A stretch of 64,000 nt of DNA. Origin: an uncultured Prevotella sp. (GTDB lineage Bacteria > Bacteroidota > Bacteroidia > Bacteroidales > Bacteroidaceae). Location of the stretch: contig ONCJ01000001.1 in the NCBI GenBank assembly GCA_900316295.1, positions 124,001-188,000 on the forward strand, in the 5' to 3' direction. Made by a program: the position numbers and the translations under genes. Below are positions 9,230 through 18,912 of this stretch, in pieces (the stretch's first letter is position 1; the number at the start of each line of letters is the position of its first letter). Under the pieces are notes generated by a model. The model searched no databases. It was not told the origin of the DNA and saw only the letters and a program-made list of their open reading frames with translations.

Positions 9230-10417
9230 TCACAACCTCACTCCCACCGATGCGTTGACATACCAGTCGATGAGTCTGCCCTTGATGTCACCATTTCTAT
9301 ATGGGAAACGTGAGACCTGTCCGTTGGCATTCACAAAGAAACGGTCCCATTGGTATGTCACCGACAGGCGACCATCGATATTTAGACCTATCTTAGAGTT
9401 CTTCGACTCCACAGCCTTCTTTCCCGAAGGGTCGTCAGCTTTCAAGGGGAATACCTCCATCGAAAGGAAATATAAAGGGTCCTCATAATCGATATCGCCT
9501 CCGCTCAGGCCATCCTGTCTGAAGTTAGAGTCATACCGCCACGTCTTGTAATGGTTGACTACCGAGAGCATCGGCATTGCCATGGCGCTGACGAGCAGTC
9601 CCTTCGTCGGCACCCAGTTGTAGGCATATCCACCACCAATATTCAACTGCGACTGCTCCATCTTTCCGATATTACCCATCATGAAGATGAATGGAGCATT
9701 AAAGTCGTGTACATACTTCACACGATTGCGATAGTACATAGCCCCCACCATAAACGAACCAGCCGAACGCTTCTGTATCACCGACTGGTCGTAGGCTGCC
9801 GCATAGGAGAAGCGCTTACCATTAAACAGATAGTAGGCATCCAGCATCAGGGCGCGGGTCTTGATGGGCTCCCACATAGGGAACTTTTCTTTCATTGAGG
9901 AATGTTTATAGCCTGCCGAGGGATCTTCCTCATCCTTGAAATTTCCAGTGAAGGTCACCTCGGGGTTGTCTGTCTCAAAGTTATGGATACGCAGGTTCAC
10001 TCCGTATGAGCCACCTGTGGCACTTGCGGTGAAAATGCTACCGCTACCGCCACCCACCTTGGTAGAATAGCCTACACCAAATCCGCGGTAGCCCACCCAA
10101 GCACCAGTATAGTATGACGGTTTGGTCTTGATGCGCGGCTCCCATACCACGTCGCCCTGAGCATCCTTGTCTATCGCCTCAGCATTTCTTAGCGTCGACC
10201 TCAGCTTGAGGTCAGCCTGATTGATGTTACCTCTTACTATCACCTGCCAGGGGCGTTCTGGGGCATCGATATAGTTACGGTCCACTCCCCTTATCGACAG
10301 CGAGTCAATAAAGGTGCCCACCTTTTTCAGCACCTTCATCTGAGCCGCAGCAGGCTCAACTGATAATGATAGGAATATGATAAATAATAAGGTGATTTTT
10401 CCTGTTTGTCTATACAT
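9230..10417 (-). CDS. DUF4421 family outer-membrane protein
   Basis: A 395-residue secreted protein with signal peptide MYRQTGKITLLFIIFLSLSV... cleaved after PAAAQ. The mature part opens with LIRGVD-type text (IDSLSIRGVDRNYIDAPERPW) and then alternates aromatic and polar residues as in a beta-barrel (GYRGFGVGYSTKVGGGSGS, NIGGGYAYNWVPTKGLL). It ends VNASVGVRL. This matches the Bacteroidota DUF4421 family, whose function is unknown. It is 62 bp upstream of queC on the same strand and may be co-transcribed. No Bacteroidota promoter is visible just upstream; the gap holds a short tandem repeat. Confidence 0.8.
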   Translation of the reverse strand: MYRQTGKITLLFIIFLSLSVEPAAAQMKVLKKVGTFIDSLSIRGVDRNYIDAPERPWQVIVRGNINQADLKLRSTLRNAEAIDKDAQGDVVWEPRIKTKPSYYTGAWVGYRGFGVGYSTKVGGGSGSIFTASATGGSYGVNLRIHNFETDNPEVTFTGNFKDEEDPSAGYKHSSMKEKFPMWEPIKTRALMLDAYYLFNGKRFSYAAAYDQSVIQKRSAGSFMVGAMYYRNRVKYVHDFNAPFIFMMGNIGKMEQSQLNIGGGYAYNWVPTKGLLVSAMAMPMLSVVNHYKTWRYDSNFRQDGLSGGDIDYEDPLYFLSMEVFPLKADDPSGKKAVESKNSKIGLNIDGRLSVTYQWDRFFVNANGQVSRFPYRNGDIKGRLIDWYVNASVGVRL

Positions 10418-10443
10418 TTAATTATCAATTTTTACCTTAGACC

Positions 10444-10468
10444 ACGGATAACACGGATTCACACGGAT
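10444..10468. repeat. ACGGATAACACGGATT-type intergenic repeat
   Basis: Three imperfect copies of CACGGAT in tandem lie in the gap between the DUF4421 gene and the dipeptidase gene. A similar element with CACGAATT and CGCGGATT units occurs at 52690-52770. Confidence 0.5.
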
Positions 10469-10491
10469 AATTTCCATTCTATGCCTTCAAT

Positions 10492-11277
10492 TCAATTCTT
10501 CAATTCTTTTACAGGGAAATTAAAATATGTGTCGGGGAAGGGCTCGTCCTTCAGTGTGAAATGCCACCACTCCGAGCTGAGCGGTTTGAATCCGTGACGC
10601 AGCATAGCCTGGCGCAGTATCATACGGTTCTCAAACTGTTGCTTGGTGATGCTTCTGCCCTTTGGCGACTTTCCGCCAGTATACTTACCCGTCTCGGGAT
10701 TGCCACAGAAGTCAGGATGGCTCTCTACACCAAACCAGTCGAAGGTGCCACCCATGTCCACCTCCTTCTCTGTCGTCATATCAAAGAGCGTAATGTCCAC
10801 TGTCGAACCCCTTGTATGGCCGCTCTTCTCGGCGATATAGTCCTGAGGGAAGAGCAGGTTCTTCTCCAGGTCAGGATAGAAATACTGCTTCATCCTCACA
10901 TCAGATTCATCCTTAGCCCAGCGTACGAAGTTGTCTACAGCCCGCTGCGGACGGTAAGCATCGAAGATCTTCAGACGATAGCCCTGCGCCTTCACGTCGT
11001 CGCTCACCGCCTTCAGAGCCTCGGCTGCCTGTCGGGTGAGCAGCGCCGTCGGCTGCATATAGCCGTCGATACGATTGCCCACAAAGTTATACGTACCGAA
11101 GTAGCGTATCTCGAGTATCACGTCGGGCACCACGTCCGTGATGTTCACAAAATTCTCCGACCCGTCGTTCGCATTTTGCTGGCAACAACAACCACATACC
11201 TTCTCTTGCGCAGTCATCGGACTGGCACACATCAGCGCCAGCAACAGACCGACAAATAATCTCCTTTGTATCTTCAT
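10492..11277 (-). CDS. M15D-family D-Ala-D-Ala dipeptidase (VanX/DdpX-like), exported
   Basis: A 261-residue zinc peptidase. Zinc ligands and catalytic residues of the VanX type are visible: SGHTRGSTVD gives His154 and Asp161, and EWWHF gives Glu236 and His239. The Arg in DAYRP (109) is also conserved. It has a signal peptide (MKIQRRLFVGLLLALMC...), so it acts in the periplasm, probably recycling D-Ala-D-Ala from peptidoglycan rather than giving vancomycin resistance. Right after the signal lies an unusual Cys cluster, CGCCC (28-32). It is 5 bp downstream of the thioredoxin-like gene and almost certainly shares its transcript, which suggests redox care of those cysteines. Confidence 0.9.
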   Translation of the reverse strand: MKIQRRLFVGLLLALMCASPMTAQEKVCGCCCQQNANDGSENFVNITDVVPDVILEIRYFGTYNFVGNRIDGYMQPTALLTRQAAEALKAVSDDVKAQGYRLKIFDAYRPQRAVDNFVRWAKDESDVRMKQYFYPDLEKNLLFPQDYIAEKSGHTRGSTVDITLFDMTTEKEVDMGGTFDWFGVESHPDFCGNPETGKYTGGKSPKGRSITKQQFENRMILRQAMLRHGFKPLSSEWWHFTLKDEPFPDTYFNFPVKELKN

Positions 11278-11282
11278 TTTCT

Positions 11283-11864
11283 TTAATTCTTCAATTCTCC
11301 AAACAGTTTGTCCAATGCCTCATAGAACTCAGGCGTCTCTCCTACCACCGTCTGCATGATGTTACCTTTCTGGTCGAGTATTATCTTCGTAGGGAATCCC
11401 TGTATCTGGAATTTCTTCATCAGGTCGCTGCCCTCTGGCACATACACATGCTGCCAAGGCATACCCAGCTCCTTCACGGCAGTCTTCCAGTCGTCCTCCG
11501 AGTCACCGCAGTCCATACCGAGGATCTCCATCTTGTCCTTATACTTCTCATAGTATTCCTTCATCTTAGGCACACCCCTGACACACCACACACACCAGCT
11601 GCCCCAGAAGTCGAGCACCACATACTTACCCCTAAGCGACGACAGCGCCAGCGGCTTGCCATTAATGTCGTTCAGCGTAAAGTCTGGAGCAGGATTCTCC
11701 TTACCCTCCGCCTGCGCAGACTCAGTCTGCTCGGTTGTCTCAGTCTGCTGGTTGGCTGCAGCCACCGTCTGTCCCTGCTCTTTCTGTCCTGCTGAGCATC
11801 CGCAAATAGCCGTCAGTCCCAGCACCAATGTCATGATAGTCTTCCTCATGGTATGAAAAATCAT
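11283..11864 (-). CDS. TlpA/ResA-like thioredoxin-fold lipoprotein
   Basis: A 193-residue predicted lipoprotein. The lipobox is in LTAICGCSAGQ; MRK at 11849 would be the tighter start for the signal. A Gln/Thr/Glu-rich linker follows, then a redoxin domain with active site WCVWC (Cys91 and Cys94) and the cis-Pro segment GFPTKIILD. Proteins of this type reduce or exchange disulfides in the envelope. The active-site pair CVWC differs from the usual CxPC. A strong promoter stands upstream and the VanX-like dipeptidase gene directly downstream, so the two form an operon. Confidence 0.88.
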   Translation of the reverse strand: MIFHTMRKTIMTLVLGLTAICGCSAGQKEQGQTVAAANQQTETTEQTESAQAEGKENPAPDFTLNDINGKPLALSSLRGKYVVLDFWGSWCVWCVRGVPKMKEYYEKYKDKMEILGMDCGDSEDDWKTAVKELGMPWQHVYVPEGSDLMKKFQIQGFPTKIILDQKGNIMQTVVGETPEFYEALDKLFGELKN

Positions 11865-11887
11865 TACTAATTAATTATTCTTTGATG

Positions 11888-11919
11888 CAAAAGTATATGA
11901 TTTTGCGTAATAAAACAAA
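11888..11919 (-). promoter_or_regulatory. Promoter of the TlpA-VanX operon
   Basis: On the minus strand TTTG (11916-11919), a 20-bp spacer and TACTTTTG (11888-11895) form a full match to the Bacteroidota promoter. The start codon lies 24-39 bp downstream. Confidence 0.75.
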
Positions 11920-12060
11920 TAAATTCACAATTTAATCAATTCCACCTCCATATTAAATGAAAAAATCTTTTTAACAAAAAAACCATTTCGCCAAAATTCT
12001 TGATTAGGAACAAGTTACCATAACCACCAACACATCATTCATTTATTCAGTACAAACTAA

Positions 12061-12089
12061 AAAAAGCGCCGATTTCATCGACGCTTTTC
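12061..12089 (-). terminator. Terminator of the aminopeptidase C gene
   Basis: A hairpin with one mismatch: on the minus strand AAAAGCG-T-CGAT, loop GAA, ATCG-G-CGCTTTT, followed by a T run. It lies 59 bp after the stop of the peptidase gene at 12148. Confidence 0.75.
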
Positions 12090-12147
12090 ATCATCTATAG
12101 CTTATTTTCGAAACCTAACCACTCTCTCACTTTGGGAGAGGAGGCTT

Positions 12148-13563
12148 TTAATCATCCAGTGCAAAGAGTGGATCTTCGGGCATCACCATGACAGGTTTCT
12201 TCTCGGATGCTTTGAGTATGTTCTCTGGCACATACTTCTTGTCCACAACCAGTCGGAAGGAATATTCATTGAACCATTCGTTGGTCATGATGTCACAACC
12301 CTTTATACCATGGTCATTGCCCCAAGAGTTCTCCACCTTCCACCTTACGGGCTTGCCATCACCGTCCAGATGTACCGCTGTAAGAGTCATGGCATGAGTC
12401 GAACCACTATCAAAAGTGGCGATTCTATCGGCTTTTTTCATAGGGAAGGTTGTACCCAGAAGGGTGCCATAGTCATAGTTGTCGACATCAAGATAGCCAC
12501 GTTTGCGGTCGAACTGTTTGCCCACATCATAACTGCTATACAACTTGGATGAGTCCTTGAGGGCAGTAATGGCCATCTGAGCGATATCCTCCATAGGCAG
12601 GTTGACATATTTCCAGTTATGTCCGTCGTATGTATGTCGGTCATACTCCACTTCATACGTCTGGTAATATGGTCGACGCGGATCGTTCATCGCCATGATG
12701 AATGTGCCATTGAGCGGCTCGCCAATAGTCTCCCGATAGAACTCCTTCGGGGTATATGTTCGTGCAGGTCCAAGCGCCCTACCCTTCTTGTCTTTGAAAG
12801 TATAAGTAAACTGTTGTACCGGTTCGCCAAGTGTCAGACACAACATGTTATACACCGTACCCAGCATTTCCTTCTTACGTTGCTGGACAGCCTTCTTCGA
12901 CTTACCATCAGCAACCATCTTACGCAATTCCAACCCGAACTCTCTCAGCTTAGATGCTACCAGACGTGCGGCTCTCGACGTGTTCTCAGCCGAATACGTC
13001 TCGGGCTGCGCCTCCATAGGCACCAGTCCATACTTCTCCGTGAGGTCGGCCACGCCACAGAAGGTGCCGCCATCACCAATAGGACTCTTGAAGAAGAAGC
13101 GCACACGCTCGTTCTCCATCGGCAGTTTAGCGTTGTCGATGACACCTTGCAGCATCAGGTTCGACTTCTCCAACTGGTCGTAGAAGAACAGATAGTCTTG
13201 TGAGAACTCCACTGTGAGGGTGTCTTTGTGTTTGCGTGCGAACTGCGAGCGCAGCACATTGAGTCCCGAGAACATCCAGCAACGCCCAGAGCTCTTCTGA
13301 TTGTGTATACTCTGTGCGGGAGTCTCCACATTAAAATAGGTATCCACCATCCCTTGCGTCTTGAAGTTACGCGCCAGATTGTCGATGGAGTTGGTAGCCA
13401 TGGCATTGGCTATGGCACGATTGGCAGGCTGGGCAGCCTGCGCCTCACGCATCTCTCGTAGCATGTCGGCACTAATGCCTCCCTCTTGGTGCTGAGCACT
13501 CAGGGGTGACGTGAATGCGGCTACTGCCAGCATTGTAATCAATTTCTTGTAAGCAATCATCAT
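12148..13563 (-). CDS. pepC: Aminopeptidase C / bleomycin hydrolase (peptidase C1B), exported
   Basis: A 471-residue papain-fold cysteine peptidase. The catalytic Cys95 is in QKSSGRCWMFSG with the oxyanion Gln at 89. The His is in STHAMTLT (about 390) and the Asn in VENSWG (about 413). The order and length fit C1B bleomycin hydrolase/PepC, which form hexamers that trim peptides. Unlike the cytoplasmic enzymes of Firmicutes it has a signal peptide (ending PLSAQ), so it probably works in the periplasm on peptides brought in by outer-membrane importers. Two ATGs in tandem (13563 and 13560) start it. A TATCTTTG box lies 26 bp upstream. Confidence 0.92.
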   Translation of the reverse strand: MMIAYKKLITMLAVAAFTSPLSAQHQEGGISADMLREMREAQAAQPANRAIANAMATNSIDNLARNFKTQGMVDTYFNVETPAQSIHNQKSSGRCWMFSGLNVLRSQFARKHKDTLTVEFSQDYLFFYDQLEKSNLMLQGVIDNAKLPMENERVRFFFKSPIGDGGTFCGVADLTEKYGLVPMEAQPETYSAENTSRAARLVASKLREFGLELRKMVADGKSKKAVQQRKKEMLGTVYNMLCLTLGEPVQQFTYTFKDKKGRALGPARTYTPKEFYRETIGEPLNGTFIMAMNDPRRPYYQTYEVEYDRHTYDGHNWKYVNLPMEDIAQMAITALKDSSKLYSSYDVGKQFDRKRGYLDVDNYDYGTLLGTTFPMKKADRIATFDSGSTHAMTLTAVHLDGDGKPVRWKVENSWGNDHGIKGCDIMTNEWFNEYSFRLVVDKKYVPENILKASEKKPVMVMPEDPLFALDD

Positions 13564-13588
13564 GTTCTATTCTTTGATTTTTTCGGTG

Positions 13589-13596
13589 CAAAGATA
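13589..13596 (-). promoter_or_regulatory. -7 box TATCTTTG of the aminopeptidase C gene
   Basis: A perfect TAnnTTTG on the minus strand, 26 bp before the start codon. Confidence 0.6.
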
Positions 13597-13666
13597 CAAA
13601 GTATCTTGTCAAAATGAAAACAAAGCGAAGAAAATTACGCATCAACCATTTAGAATATTTTCAGAA

Positions 13667-13698
13667 ATTACGCATTAAGCATTAAGCATTACGCATTA
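13667..13698. repeat. ATTACGCATTAAGC dispersed repeat, copy 1
   Basis: Tandem ATTACGC/ATTAAGC units of 7 bp fill the gap between pepC and dxs. The same units recur at 17123-17160 and 29764-29846. Confidence 0.7.
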
Positions 13699-13732
13699 TT
13701 TTTGTACCTTTAGATAAGGCACTCCCGCTCGA

Positions 13733-13789
13733 CAATGAAAATAAAAGCAAGCTTTCATTTTGCATTGTTCTCGCTTATTCGTACCTTTG
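13733..13789 (+). promoter_or_regulatory. dxs promoter with an overlapping inverted repeat
   Basis: TTTG (13759-13762), 19-bp spacer and TACCTTTG (13782-13789) make a full promoter 22 bp before dxs. The -33 box lies in the right arm of an imperfect inverted repeat (13733-13767, arms beginning CAATGAAAAT and ending TTTTGCATTG, centre GCAAGC), which could be an operator. Confidence 0.65.
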
Positions 13790-13811
13790 CCCCCGAAAAA
13801 GACAACAATTA

Positions 13812-15764
13812 ATGGCAGAACAAGAGAAATACAGGCTGCTGAGCAAGATAGAATATCCTGAAGATCTGCGCAAGCTGAGCATCGACGAGCTACCAGAGGT
13901 ATGCCACGAACTGAGGGAGGACATCATAGAAGAGGTGTCAATCAACCCTGGTCATCTGGCATCGAGTCTCGGCGTGACGGAGATTACCGTAGCACTACAC
14001 TACGTATATAATACTCCAGCTGACCGACTGGTATGGGATGTTGGTCACCAAGCTTACGGTCATAAGATCCTGACGGGACGAAAAGAGCGGTTCTGTACTA
14101 ATAGGAAACTCGGTGGACTGATGCCCTTCCCCTCTCCTTTAGAAAGCGAATACGACACGTTCACTTGCGGACACGCATCCAACAGCATCTCAGCTGCCCT
14201 GGGTATGGCTGTGGCTGAACGTCTGAAGGACAACGGCGAAGGAGCAGTTGGACAAGAGAGCGAGGCTAAGCGTCACGTAGTAGCGATCATCGGCGACGGA
14301 GCCATGAGCGGCGGATTGGCTTTCGAAGGTCTGAACAATGTGTCGTCCAGTCCTAACGACCTGCTTATCATACTCAATGACAACGACATGTCGATCGACC
14401 GTGCCGTAGGTGGAATGGAGAAATACCTACTCAACCTCGACACTAACGAGACATACAATCGACTACGTTTCAAGGCATCACAATGGCTCCACTCCAAGGG
14501 TTACCTCAACGACAAGAGAAAGAAGGGTATCCTACGTTTCAACAATGCGCTGAAAGCGGCCTTGGCTGGACAGCAGAACATCTTTGAGGGATTGAACATA
14601 AGATACTTCGGACCATACGACGGACACGATGTCAAGGAGCTCGTACGCATTCTAAGGCAGATAAAGGATATGCGCGGTCCGAAACTACTCCATCTACACA
14701 CGATAAAAGGCAAAGGCTACAAGCCAGCCGAGAAGAGCGCCACCGTATGGCACGCACCAGGCAAGTTCGATCCCGACACAGGTGAACGACTGAGCGAGGA
14801 CAATGGCGACATGCCTCCAAAATATCAGGATGTGTTCGGAGAAACGCTTTTGGAACTGGCAAAGCGCAATCCACGTATCGTCGGAGTGACACCTGCCATG
14901 CCTACTGGCTGCTCGATGAACATCATGATGAAAGCTATGCCCGAACGCACCTTCGACGTAGGTATTGCCGAAGGTCATGCCGTGACCTTCTCGGCAGGAA
15001 TGGCAAAAGACGGACTCCTGCCTTTCTGCAACATATACAGTGCCTTTGCCCAGCGCTCGTATGACAATATCATCCACGATGCCGCTATCCTCAACCTGCC
15101 CGTAGTACTATGCTTTGACAGAGCTGGACTCGTAGGCGAGGATGGAGCCACACACCATGGAATGTTCGACATGGCTGCCTTGCGACCTATACCCAACATC
15201 ACCATCTCTTCGCCAATGGATGAACGTGAACTGCGCCACCTGATGTATACTGCTCAGCTCGAAGGCAAGGGCACTTTCGTCATACGATACCCCAGGGGAC
15301 GAGGCATACACACCGACTGGCATTGTCAACCGAAAGAGATACCCGTAGGCAGGGGACGCCTGCTGCATGAAGGTAGCGACGTAGCGGTGCTGAGCATTGG
15401 ACCTGTAGGCAACAACGTCACAACCGCAATCCAGTCCATAGAACACGAAAACGAGGACGCACAGAAACAGCCCCGTCTGAGCGTAGCCCACTACGACATG
15501 CGTTTTCTGAAGCCTCTCGACGAAGAGATACTACAAGAGGTAGCAGAGAGATTCCAGAAGATCATTACCGTAGAGGACGGAGTGCGCATCGGCGGACTGG
15601 GCTCTGCCGTACTGGAATGGATGAGCGACCACGGCTATCATCCCGAGATAGTACGACTGGGACTGCCCGACTCATTTATAGAACACGGAACAGTAGAACA
15701 GCTACAACATATCGTAGGCATAGATGCCGAAAGCATTGCTGCCGCCATCACCCGTAAACAGTAA
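13812..15764 (+). CDS. dxs: 1-deoxy-D-xylulose-5-phosphate synthase
   Basis: A 650-residue thiamine-diphosphate enzyme that joins pyruvate and glyceraldehyde 3-phosphate, the entry step of the MEP isoprenoid pathway. The TPP motif starts GDGAMSGG (about residue 161) and ends [20 protein letters not shown] near the start and the C-terminal transketolase domain ([27 protein letters not shown]) are family-typical, and the length is normal. It is followed at 12 bp by trkA, so the three genes dxs-trkA-trkH may share a transcript although their roles are not related. Confidence 0.96.
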   Translation: MAEQEKYRLLSKIEYPEDLRKLSIDELPEVCHELREDIIEEVSINPGHLASSLGVTEITVALHYVYNTPADRLVWDVGHQAYGHKILTGRKERFCTNRKLGGLMPFPSPLESEYDTFTCGHASNSISAALGMAVAERLKDNGEGAVGQESEAKRHVVAIIGDGAMSGGLAFEGLNNVSSSPNDLLIILNDNDMSIDRAVGGMEKYLLNLDTNETYNRLRFKASQWLHSKGYLNDKRKKGILRFNNALKAALAGQQNIFEGLNIRYFGPYDGHDVKELVRILRQIKDMRGPKLLHLHTIKGKGYKPAEKSATVWHAPGKFDPDTGERLSEDNGDMPPKYQDVFGETLLELAKRNPRIVGVTPAMPTGCSMNIMMKAMPERTFDVGIAEGHAVTFSAGMAKDGLLPFCNIYSAFAQRSYDNIIHDAAILNLPVVLCFDRAGLVGEDGATHHGMFDMAALRPIPNITISSPMDERELRHLMYTAQLEGKGTFVIRYPRGRGIHTDWHCQPKEIPVGRGRLLHEGSDVAVLSIGPVGNNVTTAIQSIEHENEDAQKQPRLSVAHYDMRFLKPLDEEILQEVAERFQKIITVEDGVRIGGLGSAVLEWMSDHGYHPEIVRLGLPDSFIEHGTVEQLQHIVGIDAESIAAAITRKQ

Positions 15765-15776
15765 ACAGCAAAAATC

Positions 15777-17120
15777 ATGAAAATCATCATTGCTGGCGCA
15801 TACGCCATCGGTACATACTTAGCCAAACTGCTCATACGCAACAAGTATGACATCACGCTGATGGACGAGAACATCGAGAACCTGGAAAAGCTCGGGCGCG
15901 ACTACGACCTGCTCACCATGGAGGCCTCGCCTACAAGCCTCAAGTCACTCAAAGAGGCTGGCGTGGCTAATGCCGACCTGTTCATAGCCGTTACACTCGA
16001 CGAGAATGTCAACCTCAACGCCTGTATGATGGCCAAGGCGCTGGGAGCCAAGAAGACCGTTGCCAAGGTGGACACCTACGAGTATGTCTCTCCCGAAAAT
16101 ACCGAACTCTTCAAGACCCTTGGCGTCAGCTCTATCATCTATCCCGAAATGCTGGCAGCCAAAGATATCATCAACGGACTGAAGATGTCATGGGTGCGCC
16201 AGAGATGGGATGTCCATGACGGAGCACTAACCATGCTCGGCATAAAGCTCAGGGAAGGGTGCGAGATTCTAGATAAGCCACTGCGCGAGATAAGCGGTCC
16301 CGACGACCCCTTCCATATCGTCGCGGTGAAACGCGGACAAGAGACCATCATCCCTGGTGGCAACGACGAGTTGAAACTCAACGACCTCGCCTACTTCATG
16401 ACCACCAAGAACTATATCCCCTACATCCGAAAGATAGTAGGCAAGGAGAAATATGTCGACGTGAAGAATGTCATGATCATGGGCGGCGGCACAACGGCAG
16501 TAAGAGCCGTCAACACCATGCCCGAATACATGAATGCAAAGATTATCGAGATCAACGAACACCGCTGCGAGGAGCTAAACGAGCTCTTCGACACCGAGGA
16601 CGCATTGGTAATCAACGGCGACGGACGCGACCTCTCACTACTCACAGAAGAGGGCGTCCGCAGCACACAAGCCTTCGTCGCGCTGACGAGTAATGCCGAG
16701 ACGAATATCCTCGCATGCCTGTCTGCTAAGAGTATGGGAGTTAGAAAGACGGTGGCTATGGTCGAAAATATTGACTATGTGAATATGGCGGAAAGCCTTG
16801 ACATCGGCACGATAGTCAACAAGAAAGTCATCGCTGCATCACATATCTATCAGATGATGCTCGACGTCAATGTCCATAACGTCAAATTCCTCACCACCGC
16901 CCATGCCGACGTCGCCGAGTTCATACCCGTACAAGGCTCCAAGGTGACGATGAAGCCCGTCAAGGACCTTAACATACCACGTGGAATGACCATCGGCGGA
17001 CTGGTGCGCCATGGCGAGGGACTGCTCGTGTCTGGTAATACCGTCATTGAGCCAGGCGACAGCGTCGTAGTGTTCTGTCACAATGTAGACATGAAGAAGA
17101 TAGAAAAGATGTTTAATTAA
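15777..17120 (+). CDS. trkA: Trk potassium uptake system peripheral protein TrkA
   Basis: A 447-residue cytoplasmic gating subunit with two tandem RCK units. Each has a Rossmann nucleotide-binding domain (IIIAGAYAIGTYLAKLL at the start, VMIMGGGTTAVRAV near 225) followed by a TrkA_C domain (LGIKLREGCEILDKPL, and IPRGMTIGGLVRHG). It binds NAD(H) or ATP and controls the TrkH channel. The first nucleotide loop reads GAYAIG, where many TrkA proteins have GAGEVG. The partner trkH follows after a 45-bp gap filled by a repeat. Confidence 0.94.
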   Translation: MKIIIAGAYAIGTYLAKLLIRNKYDITLMDENIENLEKLGRDYDLLTMEASPTSLKSLKEAGVANADLFIAVTLDENVNLNACMMAKALGAKKTVAKVDTYEYVSPENTELFKTLGVSSIIYPEMLAAKDIINGLKMSWVRQRWDVHDGALTMLGIKLREGCEILDKPLREISGPDDPFHIVAVKRGQETIIPGGNDELKLNDLAYFMTTKNYIPYIRKIVGKEKYVDVKNVMIMGGGTTAVRAVNTMPEYMNAKIIEINEHRCEELNELFDTEDALVINGDGRDLSLLTEEGVRSTQAFVALTSNAETNILACLSAKSMGVRKTVAMVENIDYVNMAESLDIGTIVNKKVIAASHIYQMMLDVNVHNVKFLTTAHADVAEFIPVQGSKVTMKPVKDLNIPRGMTIGGLVRHGEGLLVSGNTVIEPGDSVVVFCHNVDMKKIEKMFN

Positions 17121-17122
17121 GA

Positions 17123-17160
17123 ATTACGCATTAAGCATTACGCATTAAGCATTACGCATT
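17123..17160. repeat. ATTACGCATTAAGC dispersed repeat, copy 2
   Basis: About five 7-bp units alternating ATTACGC and ATTAAGC fill the whole trkA-trkH gap. Confidence 0.75.
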
Positions 17161-17165
17161 AAATC

Positions 17166-18656
17166 ATGCTTAACTACAAACTCATATCCAAGGTATTCGG
17201 TTCGCTGCTATATTTAGAAGCAATACTGATGTGTAGTTGTCTGGCTGTATCTATATACTATCAGGGCACAGACATGGCATCCTTCATCCTCACCATCCTC
17301 GTCACAGCCCTTGCTGGCTTTGCTTTCCGTCATCTCGGCAGAGATGCCGACAACAACATGAGCCGTAGGGATGCTTATTTCGTAGTGACGATGTCGTGGA
17401 TATTGTTCTCCCTATTCGGCATGATACCCTTCATCGTCCCCAACTTCTCCTTCACCGACATAGCCCACTCCTCGATGCTCAGTTTCTCCTTCACCGACGC
17501 TTTCTTCGAGACGATGTCGGGTTTCACCACTACGGGTGCCACCATCATCAACGATGTTGAGGCCCTGCCCCGCGGACTGCTGTTCTGGCGCTCTCTCACC
17601 CAGTGGATTGGCGGACTGGGAATAGTCTTCTTCACCATTGCCGTCCTGCCTTCGATGGTGGGCGGTAATGTCAAGGTGTTCTCTGCCGAGGCTACAGGAC
17701 CCATCCGCAGCAAGCTCCATCCCCGACTGAGCACTGGCGCCAAGTGGATATGGGCTGTATATCTCGTCCTCACCGTAGCCTGCATCTTCAGTTATATGGC
17801 ATGTGGCATGGGCTGGTTTGATGCTATAAACTATGCCATGACGAGCACTGCCACAGGAGGTTTCGCCACTACCAACGGCAGCATCGCCACTTTCCATTCC
17901 CATGCCGAAGAGTATGTCTGTACGCTCTTCTGTTTTCTTGCTGGCGTCAACTTCACATTGCTCTATGCCGCCGTTGCCAAGCTGAGAGTGAAGATGCTGC
18001 TACGCAATAGCGAGTTCCGCTTCTTTGTATCCATCATCGCCATCGCCACCCTCTTCATCATGGCAGAGCTGATACTACGCAATGGTTACGACTTCGAGCA
18101 TGCTTTCCGCAGTTCGCTGTTCCAGACCGTATCGTTCATGACCTCTACCGGACTCTTCAATGAGGATGCTGGCCGATGGCCACACGTCACATGGATAGTC
18201 CTTACCTGCCTGATGGCATTAGGAGCCTGTTCAGGCTCCACCAGTGGAGGTATCAAGAGTATCCGCGGACTGATGTTGCTGAAGATTGTCCGCAACGAGT
18301 TCCGCCAGATTCTCCATCCAAATGCCGTCCTGCCATTGAAGATCGAGGGAGTCAACGTACCCCAGTCCAAGCGAGTTACCCTTCTCGCATTCGTCACCCT
18401 GTATATACTTCTGACCATCGTCTGCGCCTTCGTGCTTACTGTAGCAGGAGTCGATCACACCAATGCCATCACCATCACCCTGAGTTGTCTTGGCAATGTA
18501 GGTCCCACACTCGGTCTGGAGATAGGTCCTACGATGTCATGGTCTATCCTGCCCGACTTCGCCAAGTGGATGTGTGCCTTCCTCATGCTCGTAGGTCGTC
18601 TCGAGCTCTTTACCGTACTGGTCATCTTTACACCCGCCTTCTGGAAGGAGAACTAA
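17166..18656 (+). CDS. trkH: Trk potassium transporter membrane subunit TrkH
   Basis: A 496-residue polytopic inner-membrane protein. The four pore loops of the TrkH/KtrB family are readable: SGFTTTGATI, TSTATGGFATT, FMTSTGLFNED and CLGNVGPTLG. Each carries the selectivity-filter Gly. It forms the K+ pathway gated by TrkA, encoded just upstream. The length is normal. The gene ends in front of a 1-kb non-coding patch. Confidence 0.95.
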   Translation: MLNYKLISKVFGSLLYLEAILMCSCLAVSIYYQGTDMASFILTILVTALAGFAFRHLGRDADNNMSRRDAYFVVTMSWILFSLFGMIPFIVPNFSFTDIAHSSMLSFSFTDAFFETMSGFTTTGATIINDVEALPRGLLFWRSLTQWIGGLGIVFFTIAVLPSMVGGNVKVFSAEATGPIRSKLHPRLSTGAKWIWAVYLVLTVACIFSYMACGMGWFDAINYAMTSTATGGFATTNGSIATFHSHAEEYVCTLFCFLAGVNFTLLYAAVAKLRVKMLLRNSEFRFFVSIIAIATLFIMAELILRNGYDFEHAFRSSLFQTVSFMTSTGLFNEDAGRWPHVTWIVLTCLMALGACSGSTSGGIKSIRGLMLLKIVRNEFRQILHPNAVLPLKIEGVNVPQSKRVTLLAFVTLYILLTIVCAFVLTVAGVDHTNAITITLSCLGNVGPTLGLEIGPTMSWSILPDFAKWMCAFLMLVGRLELFTVLVIFTPAFWKEN

Positions 18657-18698
18657 ACAACATTAAAGATATCTTTATACACTCTTTGTCCCTTTTTT

Positions 18699-18781
18699 AA
18701 CGTTCTATTTGAACGCGATTCTGTTCACACTAATTGTACCTTTCCAACTACCCTGCGGTGAGAAATCAAAAACCTGTCACC
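18699..18781. repeat. 83-bp direct repeat, copy 1
   Basis: Begins with the palindrome CGTTC-TATTT-GAACG and runs through TTCTGTTCACACTAATTG and CCAACTACCCTGCG to CTGTCACC. Copy 2 is at 20423-20504 in the same orientation, roughly 85 percent identical by eye, with the palindrome kept. Confidence 0.8.
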
Positions 18782-18912
18782 GGGATTCTCCAAGAACACA
18801 GATTATTACTGAGGATTTCCAACTGGTTATACATATATAATTGTTTTATCCTAACAAAGATACATATATAACAACCTAAATCCAAATATACCAAGGTTTT
18901 AGAAAAGATTAA

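Noticed and set aside
8562-9488. 308-codon plus-strand frame opposite queC
   Set aside because: queC is certain on the other strand with all its motifs, and the antisense text has no family features.
15777-15830. TrkA nucleotide loop GAYAIG as a lost site
   Set aside because: The loop still has the glycines for a Rossmann turn and the second unit is standard; it may simply be a lineage variant.
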